The position numbers and the translations under genes were made by a program. A DNA stretch of 64,000 nucleotides from an uncultured Collinsella sp. (lineage in GTDB: Bacteria > Actinomycetota > Coriobacteriia > Coriobacteriales > Coriobacteriaceae), in assembly GCA_934630735.1 (NCBI GenBank), contig CAKTWK010000007.1, positions 14,550 to 78,549 of the forward strand. The letters are read 5' to 3'. The notes below the pieces were generated by a model. It made no database searches. It worked only from the letters and a program-made list of their open reading frames with translations, and was not told the DNA's origin. Position 1 is the stretch's first letter. Every line of letters starts with the position of its first letter. Of the stretch, positions 30,446-39,376 are shown piece after piece.

Positions 30446-31363
30446 ATGTCCAACCATCAGCACACGCTTATCATCGACGGCACCTCGGGCATCAGCGGCG
30501 ATATGACCGTCGCGGCCCTGCTCGACCTGGGCGCCAGCGAGGAGCATCTGCGCGAGCAGCTCGCCACGCTGCCGGCCGACGGCTTTGAGATTGCCGTTAC
30601 ACGCGCAAACAAGCATGGCATCGACGCCTGCGACTTTGACGTTCAGCTGGCAGTGGAGCTCGAGAACCACGACCACGACATGGCCTGGCTCTACGGCAAC
30701 GAAGCACCTGCCGAGCACACGCACGAGCATGAGCACCACCATCATAATCATGGCGAGCACGAACACGAGCACTGCCACGAGCATGACCATGAGGCCCACG
30801 GTCATGGCCACGAGGGTCACCATCACGCCCACCACCATCACCACCGTTCTTTGGCGGACGTCACCGCCATCATCGATGGCTCGCAGCTAAGCGATGGCGC
30901 CAAGCGTCGCGCGCTCGCCATCTTTACCGCGCTCGCCGCCGCCGAGGCCAGGGCCCACGGCAAAACGCCCGAGACCGTCATGTTCCACGAGGTGGGCGCC
31001 GTCGACTCCATCGTCGACGTCTGCTCTGTCGCCATCTGCCTCGATGACCTGGGTATTGAGGACATCGTGGTCGAGTCGCTCTCTGAGGGTCACGGTACCA
31101 TCCGCTGTGCCCACGGTCTCATGCCCATTCCCGTCCCCGCCGTCGTCAACCTGTGCCAGGCAGGCAATATCGCTCTCACGCCGGCACCGGTCGCCGGCGA
31201 GCTCGTGACGCCCACGGGTGCCGCCATCGTCGCCGCGCTACGCACGTCCGAGCACCTTCCGGTCCGTTACCGCATCGAGGCCGTCGGCTACGGCGCCGGC
31301 AAGCGCCCCTACGAGGGCTGCTCCGGCACGCTCCGCTGCCTGCTCGTTCACATGGATGCATAG
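30446..31363 (+). CDS. larC: LarC1, N-terminal part of nickel insertase, His-rich
   Basis: 305 residues. LarC inserts nickel into the pincer nucleotide using CTP. The LarC1 region is complete: N-terminal DGTSGISGDMTVAALLDLGA and C-terminal FHEVGAVDSIVDVCSVA, TPTGAAIVAALRT, GYGAGKRPYEGCSGTLRCLL. Between about residues 85 and 135 is a His-rich stretch with some thirty His, a plausible nickel store. The frame ends where the LarC2 domain would begin, and a tetR gene starts two bases later; no LarC2 coding sequence is visible in any frame. In Lactiplantibacillus plantarum LarC2 is joined by frameshifting and holds the CTP site. AAGGAG precedes the ATG. Confidence 0.93.
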   Translation: MSNHQHTLIIDGTSGISGDMTVAALLDLGASEEHLREQLATLPADGFEIAVTRANKHGIDACDFDVQLAVELENHDHDMAWLYGNEAPAEHTHEHEHHHHNHGEHEHEHCHEHDHEAHGHGHEGHHHAHHHHHRSLADVTAIIDGSQLSDGAKRRALAIFTALAAAEARAHGKTPETVMFHEVGAVDSIVDVCSVAICLDDLGIEDIVVESLSEGHGTIRCAHGLMPIPVPAVVNLCQAGNIALTPAPVAGELVTPTGAAIVAALRTSEHLPVRYRIEAVGYGAGKRPYEGCSGTLRCLLVHMDA

Positions 31364-31365
31364 CC

Positions 31366-31905
31366 ATGGATGCCCGCAAGGCAAAAAGCCGCGCCGCTAT
31401 TGTCACGGCGTTTTCCGAGCTCCTTCGCGAGGAGGACTACGGCAAGATCACCGTCGGCGACATCATCGCTCGCGCTCATGTAGGCCGCGCGACATTCTAC
31501 GGCCTCTTCAAGAGCAAAGATGACCTACTGTCCGAACTCGTGAGCGACATCTGCACCCACGCCCTCGACGACGATGGCACACCGCTCGACGATCCGCTCG
31601 TACAAGTCGAGCATATCCTCAACAACCTCTGGGAGCGCCGCCAGGGCGTTCGAGCCCTCGTAGCCGGCGCCGGCTCACGCGTCTTCGCCGACTGCTTACG
31701 CAAGACCATCATGTCACGAGCAACCGAAACCGTCCCCACCGACCCAAACGGCTCCGCCGCCACCATGGACCGCAGCTTCCTCCTCCACCACATAGCCTCA
31801 AGCTTCGTAGGAATGGTCCAATGGTGGGCCTGGCACAACTTCCAAGCCCCAAAAGAGGACGTAGCCAAAGACTACCTATCAGCCATAAAACCCCTCTTCA
31901 ACTAA
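31366..31905 (+). CDS. TetR/AcrR-family regulator
   Basis: 179 residues. The N-terminal TetR helix-turn-helix is clear (about 8-55; AIVTAFSELLREEDYGKITVGDIIARAHVGRATFYGLFKSKDDLL); the C-terminal helical domain is of the short TetR_C_33-like kind. It begins two bases after the larC stop codon, so it is co-transcribed with larBC. It may control the lar genes, but no operator has been identified. No good Shine-Dalgarno precedes it, as expected for coupling to larC. Confidence 0.88.
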   Translation: MDARKAKSRAAIVTAFSELLREEDYGKITVGDIIARAHVGRATFYGLFKSKDDLLSELVSDICTHALDDDGTPLDDPLVQVEHILNNLWERRQGVRALVAGAGSRVFADCLRKTIMSRATETVPTDPNGSAATMDRSFLLHHIASSFVGMVQWWAWHNFQAPKEDVAKDYLSAIKPLFN

Positions 31906-32060
31906 GTAAGAAGCTCATCCCAAAGCATCGCCCCAACCCAGGGCGCCACGCATCCCAAAGTGTCACTCGCACCTCAAAGCGCCTAATAACAAAGTGCCCA
32001 CCACATCCAAATTCAGATATATATGTTGGTTGCTTGTTCGAACGCAACTGGATTCCCGCA

Positions 32061-32187
32061 GGGTCCGGCATAGGTTAACTTTCCGCCGCACTCCGCAGGA
32101 CGCAAGAAGCTCCCGCCGCACGAAGTGCGCAGCGGGAGCTTCTTGCATGTCCGAGGACGCGGCGGAAAGTTAACCTATGCCGGACCC
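32061..32187. repeat. 127-bp structured palindrome, copy A
   Basis: Outer stem 32061-32089 / 32159-32187 is 29 bp and perfect. Internal loop 32090-32101 (ACTCCGCAGGAC) faces 32147-32158 (ATGTCCGAGGAC). Inner stem 32102-32116 (GCAAGAAGCTCCCGC) / 32132-32146 is 15 bp and perfect. The apical segment 32117-32131 folds as CGCAC-GAA-GTGCG. Copy B at 34607 has the same lengths throughout. Copy A lies between the convergent tetR and larD; the rest of the 306-base gap (31906-32060) shows no gene. Confidence 0.85.
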
Positions 32188-32211
32188 GGGCGTTATATCA
32201 ATTGTCTTGGA

Positions 32212-32943
32212 CTAGAACATGCCCAAGAAACCATGCACAAACAACGCAGCCACGATAGCACCGACAAACGGCGCGATGCCAGGAACAAGCAGGCCGTACT
32301 TCCAGTTGTTGTCAGCCTTGTTCTTGATCGGCAGCACCTGATAGGCCATGCGAGGACCAAGGTCACGAGCCTGGTTCATGGCGAAGCCGGTGATGCCGCC
32401 CATGCCCATACCAACGGCCCAAACAATCAGGCCGACACAGATGGCGAGCATCAGAACGTTCTCGCCGGCGCGGCTAGCGGCAGCAAGGATGGCGCTGATG
32501 AACACAAAGGTGCAGATAGCCTCGCAGAAGAAGTTACGAGCATAGTTCGTGCCCTCGGTGGTGGGGTTGGTCGAGAAGATATTGCGCTGGGCAATGGGAT
32601 CGACGACACCATCGGAAGCCTTGAACTCATCGGCATACATAAACCAAGCGATTACGGCGCCCACAAAGCCGCCGAGCATATCGGCAATCATGAAGGGGAT
32701 GCAGCTGCTCCACGGCACCAGGCCGACGATGCACTGGGCAAGCACCATAGCGGGATTCATGCACACGGCACCGCCAAAGACAAACAGGCAGACCGAGATG
32801 CCAAAAGACCAAGTGGTGATGGCAAACATGTGGCCGGAGCCCTGATACTTAGTGCCCTTGAGCACCGTATCGCAGTGCACGCCCACGCCAAAGATGATCA
32901 TGAGGGCAGTTGCGCCGAATTCGCAGAGGAGTTTGGTAAGCAT
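32212..32943 (-). CDS. larD: LarD-like aquaglyceroporin (lactate/small-solute channel)
   Basis: 243-residue six-helix MIP channel. The first loop has the usual GGAVCMNPAMVLA; the second has GFAMNQARDLGPR, so the second NPA is NQA while the ARD that follows is kept. LarD of Lactiplantibacillus plantarum is a lactic-acid channel encoded with larA; here larA is 49 bases upstream in the same direction, which supports that role. Glycerol or water transport is the alternative. The start codon is preceded by an AAGG-containing site. Confidence 0.85.
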   Translation of the reverse strand: MLTKLLCEFGATALMIIFGVGVHCDTVLKGTKYQGSGHMFAITTWSFGISVCLFVFGGAVCMNPAMVLAQCIVGLVPWSSCIPFMIADMLGGFVGAVIAWFMYADEFKASDGVVDPIAQRNIFSTNPTTEGTNYARNFFCEAICTFVFISAILAAASRAGENVLMLAICVGLIVWAVGMGMGGITGFAMNQARDLGPRMAYQVLPIKNKADNNWKYGLLVPGIAPFVGAIVAALFVHGFLGMF

Positions 32944-32992
32944 AAAACCTTATCTTTCTTGTCGGTTAAAAACGATTCGTTTAAGCCGCGTG

Positions 32993-34270
32993 CTAGTGCT
33001 GCGCGACGACAACGCCCAGGCCATCGGGAATGACGGCAACCTTGGCATCGGCACCCTTCATCTCAAAGGCGAGCTTGAGCGCCTCCTCGATAGTGTTGAC
33101 CGGCGTCATGTGCATATCCTTGAGCATCTGGTGATCGCACAGGTCGGTGACCATGATCACGGGGTGATGCGCCAGGATGCGGGCAAAGATCTGGCTCGTC
33201 CACTGATCGGGCAGGGTCTCGTCCTTGGGACGGTCGATGCAGGCGCGCTCAAACTCCGCCGGATCGTTGTCGGCGATGTTGTGATAGAAGCCCTCGCCAC
33301 CGTGACCGTCGGCACAACCGGCGACGTCGATGATCACGCCGCCCTCGGGAAGCGTGGCCTCGGCAGCGCACATGCCCTTCACGGCCTGGTAGATGTTCTG
33401 GTCGAGCGGGTAGCCGCCGTTGGTGGTGATGGCGATCTCGCACTCGACGGGCTCAACGCCGGCAAGGCTCTTCACGAACTCGCAACCAGCCTCGTGCTCC
33501 TTGTGGATGTCGCCGGCAAAGGAACCGATGACCTCATGCTTGCCGTTGAGCACCACGTTGAGCACAAAGGCAAGGTGAGCCATCTCGGCGGCGGCGAACA
33601 TGTCCTCGCTCACGTGGTTGTGGCACAGGTTGCCGGCACGCGAGTGGGAATCGTTCACAAACTGACCGTTGTGGTTGTACATGATGGTCTTGTAGCTGGC
33701 GATGCCAGGCAGGACGGACTTGCGGCTACCAGAGAAACCGGCAAAGAAGTGCGGCTCAATAAAGCCCTCGGCAAGCAGCAGATCGCAATCGGCCGCAATC
33801 TTGTTGATGATGCACTCGCCACCAGAAGGCAGGGTGCCAATCTTTTTCATCATGCTGTCGTCAGTCGCGACGTGCATAACGATTTCCTCGTTGGCAACGA
33901 TCTCCTCGCCGTACTTGTTGACGAGTTCCTCGTGCGTCGACGGACGATGCATACCCGTAGCAACCAGAATGCGAACGCGCGCCTCGGGCGCAGCGGAATG
34001 GATGTGATGCAGCAGAATAGGCATCGTCACACGCGAGGGAACGGGACGCGTATGATCGGAGCTAATGATGACAATATCCTTCTTGCCAGCACAAAGCTCC
34101 TCGAGCGAAGGCGAGCCATAAGGGTTGGCAAGCGACTCCTCTACTAGCTCCTCCTGCGATTTTGTAGTCTTAAACTCGTTTTGATGACCTTCCATCACAC
34201 CCGCGAAATTCTTATCCTCGAGCTCCAGATGCAACGTCTTGTGGTCAAACGGCAGTTCACATTCAAACAA
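32993..34270 (-). CDS. larA: Nickel-pincer lactate racemase LarA
   Basis: 425-residue enzyme interconverting D- and L-lactate with a nickel-pincer nucleotide bound to a lysine. I chose a TTG start at 34270, eleven bases after GGAAGAGG. With it the catalytic and cofactor residues get the same numbers as in Lactiplantibacillus plantarum LarA: His108 (ATGMHRP), His174 (EPHFF), Lys184 (GSRKSVLPG) and His200 (YNHNGQ). An open frame reaching 34411 gives an N-terminus unlike the family. Cotranscribed with larD. Cofactor genes larB and larC are on the other strand; larE is not in the window. It could be a LarA paralog acting on another 2-hydroxyacid, but the match is close. Confidence 0.95.
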   Translation of the reverse strand: MFECELPFDHKTLHLELEDKNFAGVMEGHQNEFKTTKSQEELVEESLANPYGSPSLEELCAGKKDIVIISSDHTRPVPSRVTMPILLHHIHSAAPEARVRILVATGMHRPSTHEELVNKYGEEIVANEEIVMHVATDDSMMKKIGTLPSGGECIINKIAADCDLLLAEGFIEPHFFAGFSGSRKSVLPGIASYKTIMYNHNGQFVNDSHSRAGNLCHNHVSEDMFAAAEMAHLAFVLNVVLNGKHEVIGSFAGDIHKEHEAGCEFVKSLAGVEPVECEIAITTNGGYPLDQNIYQAVKGMCAAEATLPEGGVIIDVAGCADGHGGEGFYHNIADNDPAEFERACIDRPKDETLPDQWTSQIFARILAHHPVIMVTDLCDHQMLKDMHMTPVNTIEEALKLAFEMKGADAKVAVIPDGLGVVVAQH

Positions 34271-34606
34271 TGACGAGCGCCCTCTTCCTTTCAACTGACA
34301 CACTAGATAAACCGTTGGAAGGATACGCCGCTCACCGAAAAACACCACCGTCCACCGACTCATTAACACAACGTTCATATTTGACCCACAACATAACGGC
34401 CGCGATCCCAAACGGGACCGCAGCCGCTACAGTCGTAAGGCGAGAAGCGCACAATTCTTCTCCTCAGCTTTAATCCCCGAGGACCGAGGACGAAGGGACC
34501 CGAAGGGTTTCCCTCTGAATGCATTCCGCAGCACGAAGCCCCCTCCAAACGCGCGAAGCGCACTATATTCCCTCAGCCAGTATTCCGCCGAAGACCGGAC
34601 ATCGCA

Positions 34607-34733
34607 GGGGCTGCCGTATGTTTACTTTCCGGCGCACTCCGCAGGACGCAAGAAGCCCTCGCCGCACGAAGTGCGCAGCGAGGGCTTCTTGCATGTCCGA
34701 GGACGCGCCGGAAAGTAAACATACGGCAGCCCC
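34607..34733. repeat. 127-bp structured palindrome, copy B
   Basis: Same plan as copy A: 29-bp perfect outer stem (34607-34635 / 34705-34733), identical 12-base internal loop strands (34636-34647, 34693-34704), 15-bp perfect inner stem (34648-34662 / 34678-34692) and identical apical CGCACGAAGTGCGCA (34663-34677). Seven outer and two inner stem pairs differ from copy A, each on both arms. It lies in the 487-base gap between larA and ppc; the remainder of that gap is the larA leader and promoter region with no gene. Confidence 0.85.
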
Positions 34734-34757
34734 GGACAGCGACTACAGGGCTATCGA

Positions 34758-37583
34758 TTACCCCGTGTTTTGCAATCCTGCCGAGACGCCGGTCACAGTC
34801 GAAAGAATCAGGCTCATGTACTCAGCCTTCTTCTCCTCGGCCATCTCGTCCTGGTTCATACGCACCTCGCGAAGGGCGCGGACCTGGGCGATGGACAGGG
34901 CGTCGACGTAGGGGTTGCGCACGCGGACGGCGCAGCCAAGCACGCGGCGACGCTGCAGCGGCCACTCGTCACCGACGATGGCAAGGACCCACTTACGGGT
35001 GAGCTGCATCTCGGTGAAGACCTTCTCGGACAGATCCTGGCGGTCGCCCAGGTGCAGATACATCTTGGCAATGCGCTGGTCGGTCTTGGCGATCGACATC
35101 TCGATGTTGTCGATAAAGGTACGGAAGAACGGCCACTCCTGGTAGGCAGCCTTGAGCTGGTCAAGGTCGCCCAACTGCTCGCAGGCGGTGCCCAGGCCGT
35201 ACCAAGCGGCCAGGTTAATGCGCGCCTGGCTCCAGCTGAAGATCCACGGAATGGTACGCAGGTCGTCGAGCGACTTGGCGCCCAGGCCGCGCTTGGCGGG
35301 ACGCGAGCCGATCGGCAGCAGACCGACCTCGGTCAGCGGCGTCACGGTCGAGAACCACGGTGTAAAGTCCTCGGTGTTCAGCAGGTCCAGATAGCGCTCG
35401 TGGCTTGCGGCGTTGAGCTTCTCGGCCATATCCCAGAACTTCTGCGTGGTCTCGGTGTTGGTCTTCTCGACACTCGGGGCCGACTGCAAAAGCGTTGCGG
35501 CGGCAACGGACTCAACATGACGCTGAGCCAGCGTGCGGTTGCCGTAACGGGCAAAGATGACCTCGCCCTGCTCGGTGAGCTTAAAGAAGCAGTTGACCGA
35601 ACCCTTGGGCTGCGCCAGCACGGCCTTGTTGGCCGGGCCGCCGCCACGGCCCACAGCACCGCCGCGACCGTGCATGAGCACCAGGTCGATATCGTTCTTC
35701 TCGGCCCACTTGGCAATGCGCTCCTGTGCGGAGTGCAGCGCGAGCATGGCCGTGGTAGGACCGGCATCCTTGGAGGAGTCGGAATAGCCCAGCATGACCT
35801 CCATGCGGCGGTTGGTCTGGGCAAGGCGCTTTTGCACCACAGGCAGCGTAAGCATCTGGTCGAGCACGTCGACGCAGCCCTCGAGGTCCTCGAGCTGCTC
35901 GAACAGCGGAATCACGTCGAGCTCGGGGACATCCTCCTCGTGTGCAAAGGACAGGTGGGCAAGCTCAAAGACGTCGGCCACATGCTGGGCGCTCTTGGTG
36001 AACGAGATGATGTAGCGGTGCGCCATCTTCTTGCCGTAGCGCTTTTGGATGGAGCCGATAGCGCGGAAGGTATCGATGACCTCGCGCGTCATGGGCTGCA
36101 GATCGCCATGGATACCGTTCTCGTGGATATCCTTGAGGGCACGGGCGTGCACCACGGAGTGCTGACGGAACTCCATCTCGACCATATGGAAGCCGAAGGA
36201 CTCGACCTGCCAGATGATGGTCTGCACCGGGCCGTAGGCGGCACGGACGGCACCGCAGGCAGCCAGCGAACGCTGGACGACGCGCAGGTCATCCAGGAAC
36301 TCGTCTGCGCTGTGGTACATGGTGTCGGTGATACGACGGACGGTGGCGTTCAGACGGTCGGCCATGACGAGCATAACGGCGCGATGCGGCTCGTGCTCGG
36401 AGATCAATTCAGCACGCGCGGTGTACTGGGTGCTCATCTCGACCTGATGGTTCCACAGGTTGATGAGCTCGGCAGACGGCTTGCTGTAGGTGGCCTCGAG
36501 CGTGAGGTTGCGGCCGATGCGGCGGCACTTGTCCTCGAGCTTGAGCACCATATGGGTGAAATACTTGGCGGCGACCTCACGGCTCACCTTGGCGGTGACG
36601 TTGGGGTTACCGTCGCGGTCGGAGCCGATCCAGCTGCCGGGATGGAAGAATGCCGGGCACAGCGGCGGCACGGTACCGGCCTTATCACCCAGCACCCAGT
36701 CGTCAAAACGACGATAGATGACGGGGATAACGTCGAACAGCGTGTTATCGAAGATGTCGATGATGGTATCGGCTTCCTCGACCGGCGTAGGCTTCTTGAG
36801 CGCGATGGGGCTCGTACGCACCAGGGCGTCGATCTCCTGCAGCATATGGCGCTCGTTCTCCACCAGATCGGAGCCGCCCAGACGCGGACGCTCCTCCAGC
36901 AGGTTGGAGATACGGCGAATCTTGCCCTCGACGGCCTTGCGACGGGCCTCAGTGGGATGTGCGGTAAAGACAGGGTGGAACTCCAGCTTGTCGAGCAGCT
37001 CGTTGGCGCCCTCGACACCCATCTCGTTTACCAACTGGTGATAGGCGACGGTGAGTTCGTTGGCGGGATCGACCTCTGTATCGGTCGACGCGCCGGCCTC
37101 GCGCTCGCGCAGCTGCGCCACGCGGTAGTTCTCCTCCGACAGGTTTGCCAGATGGAAGAAGCTCGTAAAAGCGCGGACGATAACCTGCTGCTTATCGAGC
37201 GGCAGGCTGTCGATCAAATCGACGACCTCACGGAATGCCACGGCGGTGGACTCATCGGCAGTGGGCACGCCCTGCTCGTCGACGGACTCGTCGGCAGCAC
37301 GGGTGCCGGGGTTTCCGGCGTTGGCCACAATCTCGGCTGTCAAAATCTTGTCGAACAGGTCCGCGATCTCGGGATCATACTCGCTAAGCACACGGCGCTC
37401 CAGGCGCAAGAACAGCGCCAGATTGTCGCGCAGCTCCTCGGGGATCTCGATCTCGGCGAGACGCTCCCTGGACTCGGCATTCGAGCCGATTCGGTTAACG
37501 AGGCGGTTGACCACGGCAGCGACGCGCGCCGCGGCTTCGGGTACAGACTGGTTGCTTGGGTTCTCAGCCACGTTTCCTCCCAT
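34758..37583 (-). CDS. ppc: Phosphoenolpyruvate carboxylase
   Basis: 941-residue cytoplasmic enzyme forming oxaloacetate from PEP and bicarbonate, feeding succinate and aspartate. The catalytic His is in VFTAHPTEARRK, followed by GYSDSSKDAG, LMHGRGGAVGRGGGP and the C-terminal QNTG. Length is as in the family. The ATG at 37583 has AAGGAGG almost touching it; a GTG at 37571 with GGAGG four bases upstream is a fair alternative and would remove MGGN. A TATAAT is at 37616-37621. Monocistronic. Confidence 0.96.
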   Translation of the reverse strand: MGGNVAENPSNQSVPEAAARVAAVVNRLVNRIGSNAESRERLAEIEIPEELRDNLALFLRLERRVLSEYDPEIADLFDKILTAEIVANAGNPGTRAADESVDEQGVPTADESTAVAFREVVDLIDSLPLDKQQVIVRAFTSFFHLANLSEENYRVAQLREREAGASTDTEVDPANELTVAYHQLVNEMGVEGANELLDKLEFHPVFTAHPTEARRKAVEGKIRRISNLLEERPRLGGSDLVENERHMLQEIDALVRTSPIALKKPTPVEEADTIIDIFDNTLFDVIPVIYRRFDDWVLGDKAGTVPPLCPAFFHPGSWIGSDRDGNPNVTAKVSREVAAKYFTHMVLKLEDKCRRIGRNLTLEATYSKPSAELINLWNHQVEMSTQYTARAELISEHEPHRAVMLVMADRLNATVRRITDTMYHSADEFLDDLRVVQRSLAACGAVRAAYGPVQTIIWQVESFGFHMVEMEFRQHSVVHARALKDIHENGIHGDLQPMTREVIDTFRAIGSIQKRYGKKMAHRYIISFTKSAQHVADVFELAHLSFAHEEDVPELDVIPLFEQLEDLEGCVDVLDQMLTLPVVQKRLAQTNRRMEVMLGYSDSSKDAGPTTAMLALHSAQERIAKWAEKNDIDLVLMHGRGGAVGRGGGPANKAVLAQPKGSVNCFFKLTEQGEVIFARYGNRTLAQRHVESVAAATLLQSAPSVEKTNTETTQKFWDMAEKLNAASHERYLDLLNTEDFTPWFSTVTPLTEVGLLPIGSRPAKRGLGAKSLDDLRTIPWIFSWSQARINLAAWYGLGTACEQLGDLDQLKAAYQEWPFFRTFIDNIEMSIAKTDQRIAKMYLHLGDRQDLSEKVFTEMQLTRKWVLAIVGDEWPLQRRRVLGCAVRVRNPYVDALSIAQVRALREVRMNQDEMAEEKKAEYMSLILSTVTGVSAGLQNTG

Positions 37584-37615
37584 TCCTCCTTCTATGCACG
37601 TAACATGCGATATTC

Positions 37616-37621
37616 ATTATA
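37616..37621 (-). promoter_or_regulatory. -10 box of ppc
   Basis: TATAAT on the minus strand 33 bases before the ppc ATG. No matching -35. Confidence 0.45.
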
Positions 37622-37732
37622 GGCACTCGACAAAAACTTTCGGCGCTGATTGCGCTTTACCACACAAAAGTATTTTCTGCATTGCAAGGGTTTTTGCCCT
37701 AAATGGTCGTATTTCTCGGTGGACGGCATACG

Positions 37733-37774
37733 TAAACGGGGGCATTCCGCATAAAAGCGAAACACCCCCGTAAC
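37733..37774 (-). terminator. Terminator of hisS
   Basis: ACGGGGG and CCCCCGT close a longer imperfect stem (GTTTCGC / GCGGAAT) about 55 bases after hisS; the minus strand continues GTTTACG. Confidence 0.55.
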
Positions 37775-37828
37775 AATCGCTCTCCATGAGCAGGGCACGT
37801 TAGCAGGCCCGCAGCTCAAAAAGATGCG

Positions 37829-39142
37829 CTACAGGCGCTCGCGAACCGCCTCGACAACGTTGGCCAGATCGACGAGGGCCTCGTCATGGCTCCCCATGTC
37901 GCGCACTTTGACCTTGCCGGCGGCAAGCTCGTCGCCGCCCAGGACCAGGATGAGCTTGGCGCCCACCTTATCGGCCTGCTTAAACTGGGCCTTGAGCGAA
38001 CGGCCCTGATAGTCGGCCTCGGTCACAATCCCTGCAGCGCGAAGCTCCTGCGTGATGGCAAAGACGTTCTGACGCAGCTCCTTGCCGGCATTGGCGACGT
38101 AGACGCACGGGGCCTCCTCGGCACCCAAGTCGTTACCAAAGGCCTGCAGGGCCAGCAGTGCACGCTCAAAACCGACAGCGAAGCCGACGCCGGCCGTGGG
38201 CTTGCCACCCTCGAGCTCGACCAGGCCGTCATAGCGACCGCCGCCACCGATAGAGCCGACACCGGCGCCGGGGGCCTCGACCTCAAAGACGGTACGGGTG
38301 TAGTAGTCCAAGCCACGCACCAGGGTGGGGTCCTCGACATATTCGATGCCGGCGGCATCCAGATAGCGCTTGACCTGCTCGTAGTGCTCGCGGCACTCGT
38401 CGCACAGGTTGTCGCCCATCAGCGGGGCGTCGGCCATGATCTCGCGGCAATGGTCGTTCTTGCAGTCGAAGGCGCGCAGCGGGTTGAGCTCGGCGCGCTC
38501 GCGGCACTCATCGCACATCTCGTCGGCGTGATCGAGGATAAACTGCTTGACCTGCTCGCGGTATGCCGGACGGCACTGTGCATCGCCCATCGAGTTAATA
38601 AGCAGACGGAGCTTGGAAAGATCGAAGCCCAGGCGCTTGTAGAACTCCATGAGCATGATGATGCACTCGGCGTCGGCAGCCGGATCGGGAGCGCCGAGCC
38701 ACTCGATGCCCACCTGGTGGAACTGGCGCAGGCGACCCTTCTGGGGACGCTCGCCACGGAACATGGCCTCGGCGTAATAGGCCTTAAACGGCGTGGAGCC
38801 CTGGGGCACTAGGTTGTTCTCCACGACGGCGCGCACCACACCGGCCGTACCCTCGGGGCGAAGCGCCAAGCGCTGCTTGGGCTTAAGCTTGGTGTCGGTG
38901 CCTTCGGTAAAGACGCGCTCCAGGTTGGCGCCGCTAAACACGCGGAACATCTCCTTGCGCACGACGTCGGTCGACTGGCCGATACCGTGGACAAACACGT
39001 CCACCTGCTCGATCGCGGGCGTCTCGATGGGCTTAAAACCAAACGGCTCGAACACGCCGGCCGCAATCTGCTGCATCTTTTGCCAGGCGCGCATCTCGGC
39101 GCCGATAAGGTCGCGGGTTCCCTCCGCCTTCTGTGCCTGCAT
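37829..39142 (-). CDS. hisS: Histidyl-tRNA synthetase
   Basis: 437-residue class II synthetase. Motif 1 region at the N-terminus (KAEGTRDLIGAEMRAW), motif 2 (AMFRGERPQKGRLRQFHQVGIEWLG), the HisRS motifs LVRGLDYYTRTVFE and GGGRYDGLV, motif 3 (GVGFAVGFERALLAL), and the C-terminal anticodon-binding domain (about 340-437). A four-Cys insertion (CDECRERAELNPLRAFDCKNDHC) matches the zinc-like insert seen in other Gram-positive HisRS. The ATG at 39142 follows AAAGGTG; a TTG six bases earlier is less likely. Confidence 0.96.
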   Translation of the reverse strand: MQAQKAEGTRDLIGAEMRAWQKMQQIAAGVFEPFGFKPIETPAIEQVDVFVHGIGQSTDVVRKEMFRVFSGANLERVFTEGTDTKLKPKQRLALRPEGTAGVVRAVVENNLVPQGSTPFKAYYAEAMFRGERPQKGRLRQFHQVGIEWLGAPDPAADAECIIMLMEFYKRLGFDLSKLRLLINSMGDAQCRPAYREQVKQFILDHADEMCDECRERAELNPLRAFDCKNDHCREIMADAPLMGDNLCDECREHYEQVKRYLDAAGIEYVEDPTLVRGLDYYTRTVFEVEAPGAGVGSIGGGGRYDGLVELEGGKPTAGVGFAVGFERALLALQAFGNDLGAEEAPCVYVANAGKELRQNVFAITQELRAAGIVTEADYQGRSLKAQFKQADKVGAKLILVLGGDELAAGKVKVRDMGSHDEALVDLANVVEAVRERL

Positions 39143-39207
39143 GGGCAAACACCTTTCTTTTGTATCGCGTCATAGGTAGTGAACATTATACGGCACAAAG
39201 CAGCAAC

Positions 39208-39343
39208 GCGGCGGCATGTCTGACCGAACGAGGGTATGGGGACTCGTTCGGCCAGATGCGCCGCCGCTGTTTGTGATCCGTGGCCGCCTTGGAGACCGAA
39301 TGATGGTACGAGCATCTATTCGGCCTCTAGGGCAGCCACGGAC
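39208..39343. repeat. Two adjacent long imperfect hairpins
   Basis: Hairpin I: 39208-39232 with 39243-39267, 25-bp stem with four mismatches. Hairpin II: 39275-39304 with 39314-39343, about 30-bp imperfect stem. Both have GACCGAA near the apex. They fill the gap between hisS and the MFS gene; II may end MFS transcription. Confidence 0.55.
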
Positions 39344-39376
39344 AGAACGGGGCAAATAGAAAAGAGTGACGGACGT

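Noticed and set aside
31364-31905. LarC2 reached by frameshift
   Set aside because: The sequence after larC encodes a complete TetR protein; no LarC2-like peptide appears in any frame.
34271-34411. N-terminal extension of LarA
   Set aside because: Open frame only; residues are unlike the family, while the TTG start at 34270 gives numbering identical to the known enzyme.
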